Positions 17,006-26,195 of a stretch of DNA of 64,000 nucleotides are shown here, in pieces. A program made the position numbers and the translations under genes. How positions within the stretch are numbered: the first letter of the stretch is position 1; each line of letters starts with the position of its first letter. The notes under the pieces are model-generated. The model made no database searches, was not told where the DNA came from, and worked only from the letters and a program-made list of their open reading frames with translations. Source of the DNA: CAJQQY01 sp045106765 (GTDB lineage: Bacteria; Bacteroidota; Bacteroidia; Chitinophagales; Saprospiraceae); NCBI GenBank assembly GCA_045106765.1, contig JBGCFD010000125.1, positions 22,220 through 86,219 on the forward strand, read 5' to 3'.

Positions 17006-20000
17006 CTAGTCTTTTTTTACCTTTCCATTTTTTAAATTAGCTTTCCCATTCGACTTGGCCTTAGGTAATTTTTTCTTCGGAACTTCCTGCCCCAATTCTA
17101 TCAAAAACTCATTTCGAATTTTTTCAATATTCCTTTCCATATTTGTTTTCGTCCATCGTTTGGTTGATACGGGTGGAAGTACTTTTATCTCAATTGCAGT
17201 CGCTCGAAAAAGTGCTCCTCCATTTGGCATCGCATCCGATGCATTTCTCAAAATAATTGGAATCAACGGAACACCAGCTTGCATCGCCAAATGAAATGCT
17301 CCTTTTTTAAATGCGCCCAAAGTCTTGTCTTGGCTTCGAGTACCTTCTGGAAAAATAATAATTGATGTGTTATTTTGCAAAGCTTCCACCGCAGGTTTCA
17401 TTGCCTCTATCGCTTTTTCTTTATCTTTTCGATCAATAAAAATTACACCACCAGCTTGTAATAATTGACCGATAATTGGCATCTTCTTTAATTCTTTTTT
17501 CGCTATTCCAACAGCATCTTTTCGAATCAATTTGGCAGCGACGAACATGTCTACACTACTTTGATGATTCAATATAAAAACTGCTGGTCGTTTTTCCCAA
17601 AGGTATTCTTCTCCTTTGACTGCCAATTCTAGTCCAGCCATTTTAACCACTAAGTCACCAACATTTGCCATCATCGAATTAACACCATCTGTCCAAGACA
17701 TATTAAATGTCCCCGATGCTACTCCCTTAAAAACAGCAGGAACTAAACTTCCCAAAGCTAAACCAGTTCGAACAAAATTGGAAAGACCTGGTCGCTTTTC
17801 ATCATTCAACCGATAAACTGTCCAATCATTTTGATACGCCAAAGCGGAGAGTTTTGTATCAGGATTCATTGGTCTAGGGTTTCCTACAATTTCAAGCAAT
17901 GGCAAGTCTTCTGCACTATCGGTATAGAAAAAACTTTTGGTTAAATCTAGATTATATTTTTTAGTTAGTTCTTTTGCAGCATGTGCTTTTCCATCTCCCC
18001 AACATGCTGGTTCAACGATATTACCCGTAAATTTTCCACCTTTGACTTCCATTACTGTACACATCACATGCTCAATATTTAAGTCACGAGCAATTGGATT
18101 AACTTGATAAGGTGTCGCTGCTGAAATGATCGCCACCGTATGTCCTTTTGCCAAATGTGCTGCTACTAAAGCTCTCGCTTCTGGATAGATTTCAGTAGCT
18201 AAATGTTTATGATAAACATCTTCTCCAACTTCGATAAATGTTTTCTCATCGACACCTTTTACACCCTGTGCACCCATTGCGGCAAGTCCTGCAAAATTTC
18301 CATTCCCCATCGCGTAAACCATCACACCTGCAAATTGAGCTACAACTTCACGAGCAGTAATTCGACCACTCAATACTTTTGTCTGGAAAAATTCTTTCGC
18401 AGAAAATCCCTTAATCAAGGTTCTATCTAAATCGAAAAATGCTCCAATGTGTGCACCTCCTTCTCCTTCCATAACTGGACGAGTAAAAGCATCCGTTTTG
18501 GAACCAGGAACAATATCTCTTTCGATTGGAACAAGCTGAGTTGTCTCAGCAGGCTTAGTTAAGGTAAGTGTTTGCAAAGTTTTGATTCGCTCAGCTACAT
18601 CATTTAATTGATTAAGAAATTTTTGAATAGCTTCTTTTTTATTATCATCTGGCGTAGGAATCAAACCTAGATTTTTTGCCAAACGAATTCCATTAATTAA
18701 AAATGGTTTTGACACCGATTCGATTCTTTGAATCCGCCCTTGCCAATGCATTTCTTCACTAACAAATAAACAATCGTTAATAAAATTCTCTTCATCAAAA
18801 ACTCGTCGTGGTCGCATATTTTGCAACGCATAAACAACTACTCGATAAGCTTCTACATAACTATGTAAAACTACAGGAGCAACGATCACATTTTGTTTTT
18901 CCAAAAATGAGATAGCACCTGATTTAGTTTGCTTAATTAACTTTTCCCAATTTTTATCCAACACTTCTAAGTTCGACTCCAGTTCATCTGAAAACTGAGA
19001 TTTTTTTGAATAGAAAAATTCAAACTTAAATAATTGTCGCAGCTTCATTATCTCACTCCAAAAAGTTTCTCCTCTTACATTAGGTTTTGCTTCAGACGAT
19101 TCTAACAAAGCAAGTTCGATAAATGCTCGTTGGTAGAGATGATGCACCGACATATTTGCGTAGTAGGTTGCTTGCAAATAATTTTCGGAAACGATCACAT
19201 ATTTTGCATGAAGGATATCTCCATGTTGCAAAATAAGTTTTGCTCGAATCAATAAATTCAACGCAGTTTGCACACTTTCTCCTATCGGTTTTCCTCTATC
19301 GACTAAGGCATCAGGATTTCGTTTTTCAATCAATTCCATTAATCGAATAACATCATTTTCAATCGCTATTTTACTCAATGAAAATTTACTCAGTAAGGCT
19401 ATACAAATTAATGATGAAGTTGTCACAGGGGTAATCTCATTAATTTTATGAACAAGTTCCAAAGCAAATTTTGGCAACTTGCCTGAGTATCCTTTTACAT
19501 CATAACCTTCTGTAATGATAGCAACGGAGTTATCATTTTTCACATCCACAGGTTCGCCAAACCGTAGAGAAATCTTTCCGAAATTATTTCCCATTTTTTT
19601 GATGTAGTTCATAAACCACATCAAACTCTCAGGAGTTTTTTTATTTCGTCGCCATTGCAACGTGATATCTTTTACATCTGGAATCAAATCATACACTATC
19701 GAAACTGGCACATATTTTACTTCTTGTGAAGATTGCTCTTCTGCTTCTTTGATGTATTTTAAAATCCCCACTTTTGGCCAAACCAATTTTCCAGTTCGAG
19801 ATCGAGTCCCTTCAATAGCCCACATAAAATGAGCATTATCATTCACCAACGATGCGATAAAATGTCGCAAAGTCGCTTTGTAAATTTCATTATCTTTAAA
19901 TGATCTTCGAATAAAGATTACTCCGTTTTGTCGCCCCATCTGATTCAATCCCATAAATGCCATATTGATTCCCGCAAATGTGTATGGCAATGGAATACCA

Positions 20001-20329
20001 TGTCGAGTCAGCACTACGGCAAGTACCATCATATCAATATAAGTCTTATGAGTCATCACAAAGGCAATCGGATGTTGTCGAGCCAAGTGACTCAATTTTT
20101 TTATTTCGGTAGGATTGACATCAATTGTTTTTTTGTACCCACGAGAAAGAATGTACTGCGAAAATTCCATCCCCATTACATTCGCAACAGGACTATGTTG
20201 CGTGTATAATTCTTTCATGTACTCTCCCGCTTTACTGTAAACCTCCTCAAACGAATCACCGTTTTCCTCAGCGATCAATACTAGTTTTTTTTGAAATTTT
20301 GAATCTCGTAGAATGTTTTCCATCGACAT
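17006..20329 (-). CDS. GPAT-HAD-AGPAT trifunctional acyltransferase fusion
   Basis: This 1107-residue protein joins three catalytic modules. Residues about 40-600 are PlsB-type glycerol-3-phosphate acyltransferase: H94-x4-D99 in HKTYIDM, GVIFIRRSFKDN (137-148) and AIEGTRSRTGK (171-181). Residues about 625-860 are a HAD IB-type phosphatase (D633-L-D635-R-T637, then ISAATP and YTDSAEDLPLLE). Residues about 910-1070 are a PlsC acyltransferase (H922-x4-D927 in NHQSSVD, FPEGTRS at 993-999). It could take glycerol-3-phosphate through lysophosphatidate to phosphatidate, while the HAD domain may act as a phosphatase yielding a neutral acylglycerol. Homologous GPAT and HAD-AGPAT proteins are separate in mycobacteria. 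No transmembrane segment is obvious; membrane association is likely. Confidence 0.88.
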   Translation of the reverse strand: MSMENILRDSKFQKKLVLIAEENGDSFEEVYSKAGEYMKELYTQHSPVANVMGMEFSQYILSRGYKKTIDVNPTEIKKLSHLARQHPIAFVMTHKTYIDMMVLAVVLTRHGIPLPYTFAGINMAFMGLNQMGRQNGVIFIRRSFKDNEIYKATLRHFIASLVNDNAHFMWAIEGTRSRTGKLVWPKVGILKYIKEAEEQSSQEVKYVPVSIVYDLIPDVKDITLQWRRNKKTPESLMWFMNYIKKMGNNFGKISLRFGEPVDVKNDNSVAIITEGYDVKGYSGKLPKFALELVHKINEITPVTTSSLICIALLSKFSLSKIAIENDVIRLMELIEKRNPDALVDRGKPIGESVQTALNLLIRAKLILQHGDILHAKYVIVSENYLQATYYANMSVHHLYQRAFIELALLESSEAKPNVRGETFWSEIMKLRQLFKFEFFYSKKSQFSDELESNLEVLDKNWEKLIKQTKSGAISFLEKQNVIVAPVVLHSYVEAYRVVVYALQNMRPRRVFDEENFINDCLFVSEEMHWQGRIQRIESVSKPFLINGIRLAKNLGLIPTPDDNKKEAIQKFLNQLNDVAERIKTLQTLTLTKPAETTQLVPIERDIVPGSKTDAFTRPVMEGEGGAHIGAFFDLDRTLIKGFSAKEFFQTKVLSGRITAREVVAQFAGVMVYAMGNGNFAGLAAMGAQGVKGVDEKTFIEVGEDVYHKHLATEIYPEARALVAAHLAKGHTVAIISAATPYQVNPIARDLNIEHVMCTVMEVKGGKFTGNIVEPACWGDGKAHAAKELTKKYNLDLTKSFFYTDSAEDLPLLEIVGNPRPMNPDTKLSALAYQNDWTVYRLNDEKRPGLSNFVRTGLALGSLVPAVFKGVASGTFNMSWTDGVNSMMANVGDLVVKMAGLELAVKGEEYLWEKRPAVFILNHQSSVDMFVAAKLIRKDAVGIAKKELKKMPIIGQLLQAGGVIFIDRKDKEKAIEAMKPAVEALQNNTSIIIFPEGTRSQDKTLGAFKKGAFHLAMQAGVPLIPIILRNASDAMPNGGALFRATAIEIKVLPPVSTKRWTKTNMERNIEKIRNEFLIELGQEVPKKKLPKAKSNGKANLKNGKVKKD

Positions 20330-20646
20330 TATCTATAGGGTTTTATTATGCTTCTGTTCTTTTTCTTTACTCTAAAATATATCTCAACCAATATAGTAAA
20401 TCAAAATAACACCGCCATAAAATTCTGTTAAACTTTGGTTTTTAAACTAAAATCAGCCTATGTTGTTCCCACAAAGAGCGTTTTAAAGGCATTCTAAAAG
20501 ACAATTATTATTTTTTTATATCTGAAAAAAAAGTACCTTTAGCACTTAAACTATAGTCTAAAAAATAAAATCAACCAGTAGGTTTTTCATTTAAAATCTC
20601 CATTTCATTGGACTTTTGGATAAAAAATCTCCTTAATCTAGCTGTT

Positions 20647-21429
20647 ATGGCAAATAATACTGAACTACAAAAAATAAAGAAACCCTCGCTATTTTGGTTA
20701 GCGACTGAACCTGCAAGAGCAGCTGCTGAATTAGGGCTTTCTATTCCATATCGTAAGTTTTTTCATAAAGAATATAAGGGAGATGGTCACCCAGTCTTAG
20801 TTTTGCCAGGTTTTATGGCAAGTGATACTTCGACTAATCCTCTTCGAAAATTTATTGAGAAATTAGGCTATAATGCGTATGCTTGGGAGTTGGGACGAAA
20901 TACTGCAAAACTCGAAATCTTAGATGTTTTGATGGATAAGTTAGAAGATATTTATCATGAAACTGGACAGGAAATTACGATCATCGGATGGAGTTTGGGT
21001 GGAGTCTATGCTCGACAAATGGCAAAAGAAAAACCAGATATGGTTCGACAAGTCATTACTTTGGGTTCTCCATTCGGAGGAATTACAGAACCAAATAATG
21101 CCACTTGGATGTACAATATCGTTTCTAATGGAAAACGAGTGGTGGATCTCGATGCTGAACTTTTGGCTGATTTGCCAAAACCAGCACCTGTTCCAACAAC
21201 TGCCATTTATACCAAAGAAGATGGAGTCGTGCCTTGGGAAGTCTGTATGGAAAAAGAAGAATCTTCTATTCATCAAAATATTCAAGTGCGAGGAAGTCAT
21301 TTAGGATTAGGAGTTAATATCTCTGTACTAAATATTGTGGCTGATCGCTTGATGTATTACAAAGAGGATTGGGTGCATTTTGAACCACAGTCTGCTGTGA
21401 GTGATTTGATATTTTATCCTTCGATCTGA
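20647..21429 (+). CDS. Alpha/beta hydrolase, lipase-like
   Basis: This 260-residue alpha/beta hydrolase has the nucleophile elbow GWSLGGVYA near residue 120, preceded by VLVLPGFMASDTSTNPLRKFIEKLGY, which carries the oxyanion strand. The late acid and base are in YTKEDGVVPWE and RGSHLGLG. The family includes lipases and PHA- or lipid-cleaving esterases. It is transcribed divergently from the GPAT-HAD-AGPAT gene, 318 bases away, so a role in acylglycerol turnover is plausible though not shown. ATG 20647 fits the family better than the longer upstream frame. Confidence 0.82.
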   Translation: MANNTELQKIKKPSLFWLATEPARAAAELGLSIPYRKFFHKEYKGDGHPVLVLPGFMASDTSTNPLRKFIEKLGYNAYAWELGRNTAKLEILDVLMDKLEDIYHETGQEITIIGWSLGGVYARQMAKEKPDMVRQVITLGSPFGGITEPNNATWMYNIVSNGKRVVDLDAELLADLPKPAPVPTTAIYTKEDGVVPWEVCMEKEESSIHQNIQVRGSHLGLGVNISVLNIVADRLMYYKEDWVHFEPQSAVSDLIFYPSI

Positions 21430-21459
21430 AGGAATCGAAATAATAAGGAATAAAGAAAA

Positions 21460-21491
21460 AACATCAATCGAAAGGTTGATGTTTTTTTTTA
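21460..21491 (+). terminator. Rho-independent terminator of the hydrolase gene
   Basis: AACATCAATC-GAAA-GGTTGATGTT (21460-21483) is a ten-base-pair stem with a GAAA tetraloop followed by eight or nine T residues. It is 30 bases past the stop codon. Repeat copy A2 begins immediately after the T-run. Confidence 0.9.
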
Positions 21492-21550
21492 CCACATAGG
21501 CACATAGAAAATATAGATTTTAATTTTTTCTATGTGCCTCTGTAGTAAAA
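21488..21550. repeat. Dispersed palindrome family A, copy A2
   Basis: ACCACATAGGCACATAGAAA (21491-21510) is mirrored by TTTCTATGTGCCTCTGTAGT (about 21527-21546), with three changes in the right arm. It lies between convergent genes directly after a complete terminator, so it is not needed as a terminator there. Confidence 0.75.
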
Positions 21551-21551
21551 A

Positions 21552-22229
21552 TCAATTCTTATTTTCCAAAAACATTCTCTTCACTTGAAAAAAAGTCGTC
21601 ATCAAAAATAACACTCCAATCAACAATAATATCTCTCGATTTTTTTCTTTTAAAAAATCAACTAGCAATGTTCCCGCAAAAATATAGAGTGAATGTGCTA
21701 CCACCGTTGCCAAACCTGCTCCAATCACAAATGCCCATATCCTAAATTGAATTTTTCGAGTAACCAAAGCAGTATTCCAAGCCAACCAAAATGGAATCAT
21801 ACTTGGATAAAAAAAACGAATCCCCATTCCTAATATAAAGGTAGGAGCCAAAATCGTAGGCATCGACAAAGCAGGTGTACTCGAATTCGAATTCATTGCC
21901 CCATAAAAAACAACTATCGTCAAAATGGAAAAAAGTATCAGCATCGTCCATTCCAAAATCAAATTTCCATTTTTCTTTTTTGCTACCCATTGAGTAAATG
22001 CAACAATGTATCTCACAAAGATAGCTTCCACCAAAGCACATCCGCTTGAAAACATAAGTGCTGATTGCCATCCTTGTTCAATACTAATTTGGATAGCAAA
22101 TAAATGTAATGCTCCAATAACCAATGAACCTGATATACTTATTACAAAACCTAAAAAAAAGGACTTTACAAAACCTAAATCAGTTGTTAAGTTTTGATAA
22201 ATCGAATCAAGAAAGGTTCTTTTAGCCAT
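21552..22229 (-). CDS. LysE-like multi-pass membrane protein
   Basis: This 225-residue protein has about six hydrophobic segments. The first (FFLGFVISISGSLVIGALHLFAIQISIEQGWQSALMFSSGCALVEAIFVRYI) resembles the N-terminal half of LysE/RhtB amino-acid exporters: a small-residue-rich helix, then a QG...A....G....E pattern. That assignment is tentative. It is divergent from the YtrA-type ABC operon, and a perfect 16-base palindrome similar to that operon's operator lies 29 bases upstream of its start. The same repressor might control it. Confidence 0.6.
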   Translation of the reverse strand: MAKRTFLDSIYQNLTTDLGFVKSFFLGFVISISGSLVIGALHLFAIQISIEQGWQSALMFSSGCALVEAIFVRYIVAFTQWVAKKKNGNLILEWTMLILFSILTIVVFYGAMNSNSSTPALSMPTILAPTFILGMGIRFFYPSMIPFWLAWNTALVTRKIQFRIWAFVIGAGLATVVAHSLYIFAGTLLVDFLKEKNREILLLIGVLFLMTTFFQVKRMFLENKN

Positions 22230-22257
22230 TTTATTATTTTAAGAACTGTACTAATGA

Positions 22258-22273
22258 GGTGTACTAGTACACC
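22258..22273. promoter_or_regulatory. Palindromic operator candidate O1 (YtrA/GntR type)
   Basis: GGTGTACTAGTACACC is a perfect 16-base palindrome between the LysE-like gene and the ABC operon. It shares GTGTACTAG with the second operator candidate at 22509. YtrA-subfamily GntR repressors recognise GTGTA...TACAC-like palindromes, and such a regulator is encoded in this operon. Confidence 0.6.
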
Positions 22274-22474
22274 TTTTATCTTCTTAAATATTAGGACAAT
22301 AGTACGCATATTCTAGCTTTCATTGAATGTAATTCGATTGATCAATCATTTTTCCATAAAAAAGCAAATAAGCCAAAACGTTCATAAACATCTGACAATC
22401 AACAACTTATAATTAAATAAACTTTACCCAACTGATTCTTTCTTTTTTATTTTCAAAAAAAATTTAATTAAAAC

Positions 22475-22506
22475 TTGTTTTTCTCAAAGGAAAGATACTA
22501 CATTTG
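22475..22506 (+). promoter_or_regulatory. Promoter of the ABC/GntR operon
   Basis: TACATTTG (22499-22506) matches the Bacteroidota -7 motif TAnnTTTG exactly, and CTTG with its TTG at 22475-22477 could serve as the -33 element with a 21-base spacer. The operator candidate O2 begins three bases downstream, where a bound repressor would cover the transcription start. Confidence 0.55.
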
Positions 22507-22508
22507 TA

Positions 22509-22530
22509 GTGTACTAGTTAAGTAATACAC
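22509..22530. promoter_or_regulatory. Palindromic operator candidate O2 (YtrA/GntR type)
   Basis: The 22-base site reads GTGTACTAGTT followed by AAGTAATACAC. It is a palindrome with four internal mismatched positions and perfect GTGTA/TACAC ends. It overlaps the expected transcription start of the operon, the usual place for autorepression by its own GntR-type regulator. Confidence 0.6.
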
Positions 22531-22557
22531 CAAGACACCAACTAACAAATATTAAAT

Positions 22558-23409
22558 ATGATTAACTTAAAAAACATTTCCTTTGGCTACAAAAAAAACA
22601 AGCCGCTCTTCGAAAGCCTCGACCTAAAGTTGGAGCAAGGAAATATCTACGGACTTCTAGGTAAAAACGGTGCAGGAAAAACAACCTTGATGAAATTAAT
22701 CGCAGGTTTGATTTTTCCAAAAGGTGGCGAGCTTGATGTCATGGGATTTACTCCTCAGGATCGACAGCCACAATTTTTAGCAGATGTTTATTTTATTCAT
22801 GAAGAACTTTATGTACCAAAAGTAAAGATCAATACCTACGAAAAAACTTATGCTCCATTTTATCCCAATTTTGATCATACCGCTTTTGATAGTTATCTAT
22901 CTGAATTTGGTTTAGATAAAAATGCAAAAATGACAGAGATGTCATACGGGCAAAAGAAAAAAGTTTTACTCAGTTTTGGTTTGGCTTGCAATTCAAGATT
23001 ATTGATTTTGGATGAGCCAACAAATGGATTAGATATTCCTTCAAAAAGTCAATTTCGAAAACTATTGGCCAAAGCAATTTCTGAAGAGCGAACTTTTATT
23101 ATCTCGACGCATCAAGTAAGAGACATGGCCAACTTGATTGATCCGATTATCATTCTCGAAGCTGGAGAAATTATTTTCCAACAGAACCTTTATGATGTGT
23201 CGAAAAAATTATACTTCGATATTTCTTATCGAACTGCTGAACCTGAAAATGTGCTTCATGCAGAACGATTGCCAGGAGCCTACCGAACTGTTATTGAAAA
23301 TACAACTGGCGAGGAATCTGAAATTGAATTGGAGGCATTGTTCAATACTGTAATTACGAATCGACAAAAAATTAGCGAACTCTTTAAAACCAACTCGACT
23401 CATGAATAA
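22558..23409 (+). CDS. ABC transporter ATP-binding protein
   Basis: This 283-residue protein contains Walker A GLLGKNGAGKTTLMK (about residues 32-46), signature MSYGQKKKVLL, Walker B LLILDEPTNGLD and the switch histidine in IISTHQ. The last about 80 residues form a C-terminal extension typical of exporters of the CcmA/YhaQ type. It overlaps the downstream permease gene by eight bases. The operon ends with a YtrA-type regulator, so the substrate is probably a cell-envelope-active compound or peptide. The substrate cannot be read from the sequence. Confidence 0.92.
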   Translation: MINLKNISFGYKKNKPLFESLDLKLEQGNIYGLLGKNGAGKTTLMKLIAGLIFPKGGELDVMGFTPQDRQPQFLADVYFIHEELYVPKVKINTYEKTYAPFYPNFDHTAFDSYLSEFGLDKNAKMTEMSYGQKKKVLLSFGLACNSRLLILDEPTNGLDIPSKSQFRKLLAKAISEERTFIISTHQVRDMANLIDPIIILEAGEIIFQQNLYDVSKKLYFDISYRTAEPENVLHAERLPGAYRTVIENTTGEESEIELEALFNTVITNRQKISELFKTNSTHE

Positions 23410-24175
23410 TACATTTGATTTTAACCGTTTTTCCCTGCTGCTCAAAAAAGAGTTATGGTCGGGAAATAAAAAACCTCTTATCGTTGGAGGAGCAATTTTT
23501 GGTTTTTTGATATTAATTGCGCTGCTCCAAATTTACTGGACAGGTGGATACGAAGGATTGAATTGGCATATGTTTCCAATAGTGATATTTTGGGGTGGAT
23601 TAATTTTTACCAGCGTAATATTTTATGAATTTAATAATAAAACTGGTACTCATCATTATCTCAGTTTGCCAGCCTCCACTTTTGAAAAATTCTTAAGCAA
23701 ATGGCTGATTACAGCAATTCTATTTCCGATTGTGGCTTCACTCTTATTTTGGGTTTATTCAAAAGTTGGCGATGCTATTTACTTTAATTATAATTCAGAA
23801 AATGGATATACTCCTTGGAAATTAACTGATTGGTGGAGTATATTTTTTATAAAAATTTATATCGTTTATCAATCTACTTATCTAATTGGTGCTATTGCTT
23901 TTCAGAAATATACATTTTTCAAAACATCAATAGCCCATTGGTTGTATACAATATTTTCAGTCACCATTGCTGCCATTTTATTTCGAATAATTTTTGCGGA
24001 GATGTTTGATGGTTTGTTTTCTATCAATCAAGATATGAATTGGCAAACAAGTGATGAAGTCATTCATTTTATGGAAAATAAATTTTTATCCATTTTAGAA
24101 TTTGCCTTGTGGTTTTTAGTTCCGCCAATCATGTGGGTAGTAGGATTTTTTAAACTTAAAGAAAAAGAAGCGTAA
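23402..24175 (+). CDS. ABC transporter permease
   Basis: This 257-residue protein has about six hydrophobic spans, for example LIVGGAIFGFLILIALLQIYW, MFPIVIFWGGLIFTSVIFY and FALWFLVPPIMWVVGFFKL. It overlaps both the ATPase gene upstream and the GntR gene downstream by a few bases, so translation is probably coupled. It is the membrane half of the exporter. No solute-binding protein is present, which supports export rather than uptake. Confidence 0.85.
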   Translation: MNNTFDFNRFSLLLKKELWSGNKKPLIVGGAIFGFLILIALLQIYWTGGYEGLNWHMFPIVIFWGGLIFTSVIFYEFNNKTGTHHYLSLPASTFEKFLSKWLITAILFPIVASLLFWVYSKVGDAIYFNYNSENGYTPWKLTDWWSIFFIKIYIVYQSTYLIGAIAFQKYTFFKTSIAHWLYTIFSVTIAAILFRIIFAEMFDGLFSINQDMNWQTSDEVIHFMENKFLSILEFALWFLVPPIMWVVGFFKLKEKEA

Positions 24176-24546
24176 TGAATTTCACAAAGAATCAAACCAT
24201 ATATATGCAAATCGCCGACTACTTGATCGAACAGATCTTGAGAGAAGAATTGAAGGCTGGTGATAAAGTTCCGTCTGTACGAGAACTCGCTGCAACTACC
24301 GAAGTGAATCCAAATACTGTTATGCGGACGATCTCTTACTTACAAGAACAAGATATTATTTTTAATAAACGAGGCATTGGAAATTTTGTATCAGAAGATG
24401 CTTACGAAAAAACTCGAACCATGCGTAAACAAGATTTTATTCAACAATATCTTCCTGATTTTTTTAAAACAATGAAATTACTCAAGATGGATTTAAAAGA
24501 TTTGGACGAGATTTATAAAAAACAAATGAATGGAAAAGCACAATGA
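24175..24546 (+). CDS. GntR-family regulator, YtrA subfamily
   Basis: This 123-residue protein has an N-terminal winged helix (QIADYLIEQILREELKAGDKVPSVRELAATTEVNPNTVMRTISYLQEQDII) followed by only about 45 residues, the short helical tail that defines the YtrA subfamily. It starts at the final base of the permease gene. The two palindromic candidates at 22258 and 22509 are its likely binding sites, making this an autoregulated ABC operon. Confidence 0.9.
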   Translation: MNFTKNQTIYMQIADYLIEQILREELKAGDKVPSVRELAATTEVNPNTVMRTISYLQEQDIIFNKRGIGNFVSEDAYEKTRTMRKQDFIQQYLPDFFKTMKLLKMDLKDLDEIYKKQMNGKAQ

Positions 24547-24622
24547 GGAGTCAGGGAGGAGATGTTAACTTTCTATAACAATGAATTTACATTTTTCAAC
24601 AACACTTAAAAACTATCTTATC

Positions 24623-24688
24623 ATGAAACGATATTTACACTTTGCCGTCGCTTTTTGGTTTATGATTTTCCAAATTATTTTTTCTTAA
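24623..24688 (+). CDS. Small single-span membrane peptide (21 residues)
   Basis: The frame MKRYLHFAVAFWFMIFQIIFS fits between the GntR gene and the DUF2807 gene, 18 bases ahead of the latter. It consists of a basic start and one hydrophobic span long enough to cross the membrane. Short tryptophan- and phenylalanine-rich peptides like this are easily missed. The position inside an operon supports it, but there is no homology evidence I can offer. Confidence 0.5.
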   Translation: MKRYLHFAVAFWFMIFQIIFS

Positions 24689-24706
24689 AATTAAAAACTA
24701 ACCATC

Positions 24707-25453
24707 ATGAAGACTAGTAATAAAATTTTGACTGGTACTTATTTAGTGATTTTATTGATTACAATTATTACCATGGCTTTTGTCAGAAATGGAACTACAG
24801 AAAGAGAACCACTTAAATCTGTTGGAGAAAACACAACTAAGAATGTCAATTTTAAATATCTCCGAGCACTTGATATTGCCGTCGGAAAAATAACACTTAT
24901 CCAACAAAAAGGTCCAACTCGTCTTGAAATTAACTGTGCAGAAAATATACGCCAACATTTGGTGGAAGAATTTGAGGACAATGAATTTTATCTTGGAATG
25001 GATCAAGGGGAGAATGGAGATTTGGATATTGAAGTCATTGTTTATACTGAAACTATTGAAGCTATTACTATCTCAGGTAATGCCCGATTAGAGAATAATA
25101 GTACTTTTAAAACTAACGAAATTAATTTGACAACCAAACAAAGTGGTTCCATCCAAATGTCAATAGAAGCAGGGTTGGTTAATACTTTTACATTTGGTGA
25201 AAGTAAAATTCAATTGAAAGGAACTGCTCAAAATCTAAATGCAGTAATCAATAATACTGGAAATGTATCAGCACTTGATTTAGAAACTGATGCGGTAGTT
25301 GCGAATGTGGGAGATGCTGGAAAAATGGAAATAACCGTAGTTTCCTCGTTGATCGCCAATCTTTCGAATGCTGGAAAATTACGCTACAAAGGAGACCCAA
25401 CCACTCTGCAAAAAAACGGTGTAATTGATTCTGCTGAATTAATAAAATTATAA
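24707..25453 (+). CDS. DUF2807 (GIN-domain) envelope protein
   Basis: This 248-residue protein has an N-terminal membrane or signal segment (TGTYLVILLITIITMAF). A long right-handed beta-helix-like region follows, with repeated short strands (TISGNARLENNS, NLTTKQSGSIQMSI, VINNTGNVSALDL) characteristic of DUF2807 head domains. Such proteins are exported or surface-exposed in Bacteroidota and often lie beside regulators of the cell envelope. It appears to be the last gene of the YtrA-type operon. Confidence 0.85.
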   Translation: MKTSNKILTGTYLVILLITIITMAFVRNGTTEREPLKSVGENTTKNVNFKYLRALDIAVGKITLIQQKGPTRLEINCAENIRQHLVEEFEDNEFYLGMDQGENGDLDIEVIVYTETIEAITISGNARLENNSTFKTNEINLTTKQSGSIQMSIEAGLVNTFTFGESKIQLKGTAQNLNAVINNTGNVSALDLETDAVVANVGDAGKMEITVVSSLIANLSNAGKLRYKGDPTTLQKNGVIDSAELIKL

Positions 25454-25547
25454 CGCTTGCGCTAATACATCTACAATACCCTAAAATATTTTTTGATTAG
25501 TTGATATTTGCAATGCGTCTCATTTTATGGGACGCATTTTTTTTTTA

Positions 25548-26195
25548 TCAAATCGCCCCTGGGCTATCAAAACTCTTCAGCGAAACATGCAAATGATCGT
25601 CTGTCCCAACATGTCGCAATACATTAAATCCCATCAATTGAAAATAACTCTTCATCAAAAAATTACGCACTTCACTTCTTCCATTTGTTCGAATATCCAA
25701 CGCATGAACATAGCCATCACTTTGCTCGTAATGCAATGATCTTCGTTTTGACTTCAAACCCATTTTTTTATAATCTTCAGGCACTCGGTTAGCGTCAGTC
25801 ATAATTAATTTTCCATCCAAAAATAAAATTGTACTTGTGCTCAATCTTAAAATTGGATGAAGACTTGTAAATTCCTTTTGCACATTTTTCGACTTCGCAT
25901 TAGCATCTGAAAAATAAAATAATGCATGTGCGCTATATCCTAAAACTAAGATCATTGCAAAAATCATTTTCCGTTTCATAGAATTGGCTGAACCAACTTT
26001 CCCCGTAAAACTTCCTTGCAAAAAGATCATATAAATCATCAAAACCAATGTCGTCACTCCTACTCCACCGAGCACAGAAAGCCAAGGTATCCATTCATAA
26101 TTGGAATGAAAAAATACAGAACCTCTAATCAATAATATAAATGGAAAAACTAAAAAGAAGATCAATCGAAAAATTGCAAATAAAACTGAAGTCAT
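25548..26195 (-). CDS. Membrane protein with a LAS-peptidase-like C-terminal domain
   Basis: This 215-residue protein has three N-terminal transmembrane segments (about 5-25, 38-60 and 75-95) and a C-terminal soluble domain. That domain shows H164-x2-D167 in GYVHALDIRTNGR and H201-x-H203 in GTDDHLHVSL, spaced like the zinc ligands of LAS-type metallopeptidases such as the D-Ala-D-Ala carboxypeptidases. That reading is inference from motif shape. No close family comes to mind. The convergent neighbour upstream on the plus strand ends 95 bases away. Confidence 0.6.
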   Translation of the reverse strand: MTSVLFAIFRLIFFLVFPFILLIRGSVFFHSNYEWIPWLSVLGGVGVTTLVLMIYMIFLQGSFTGKVGSANSMKRKMIFAMILVLGYSAHALFYFSDANAKSKNVQKEFTSLHPILRLSTSTILFLDGKLIMTDANRVPEDYKKMGLKSKRRSLHYEQSDGYVHALDIRTNGRSEVRNFLMKSYFQLMGFNVLRHVGTDDHLHVSLKSFDSPGAI

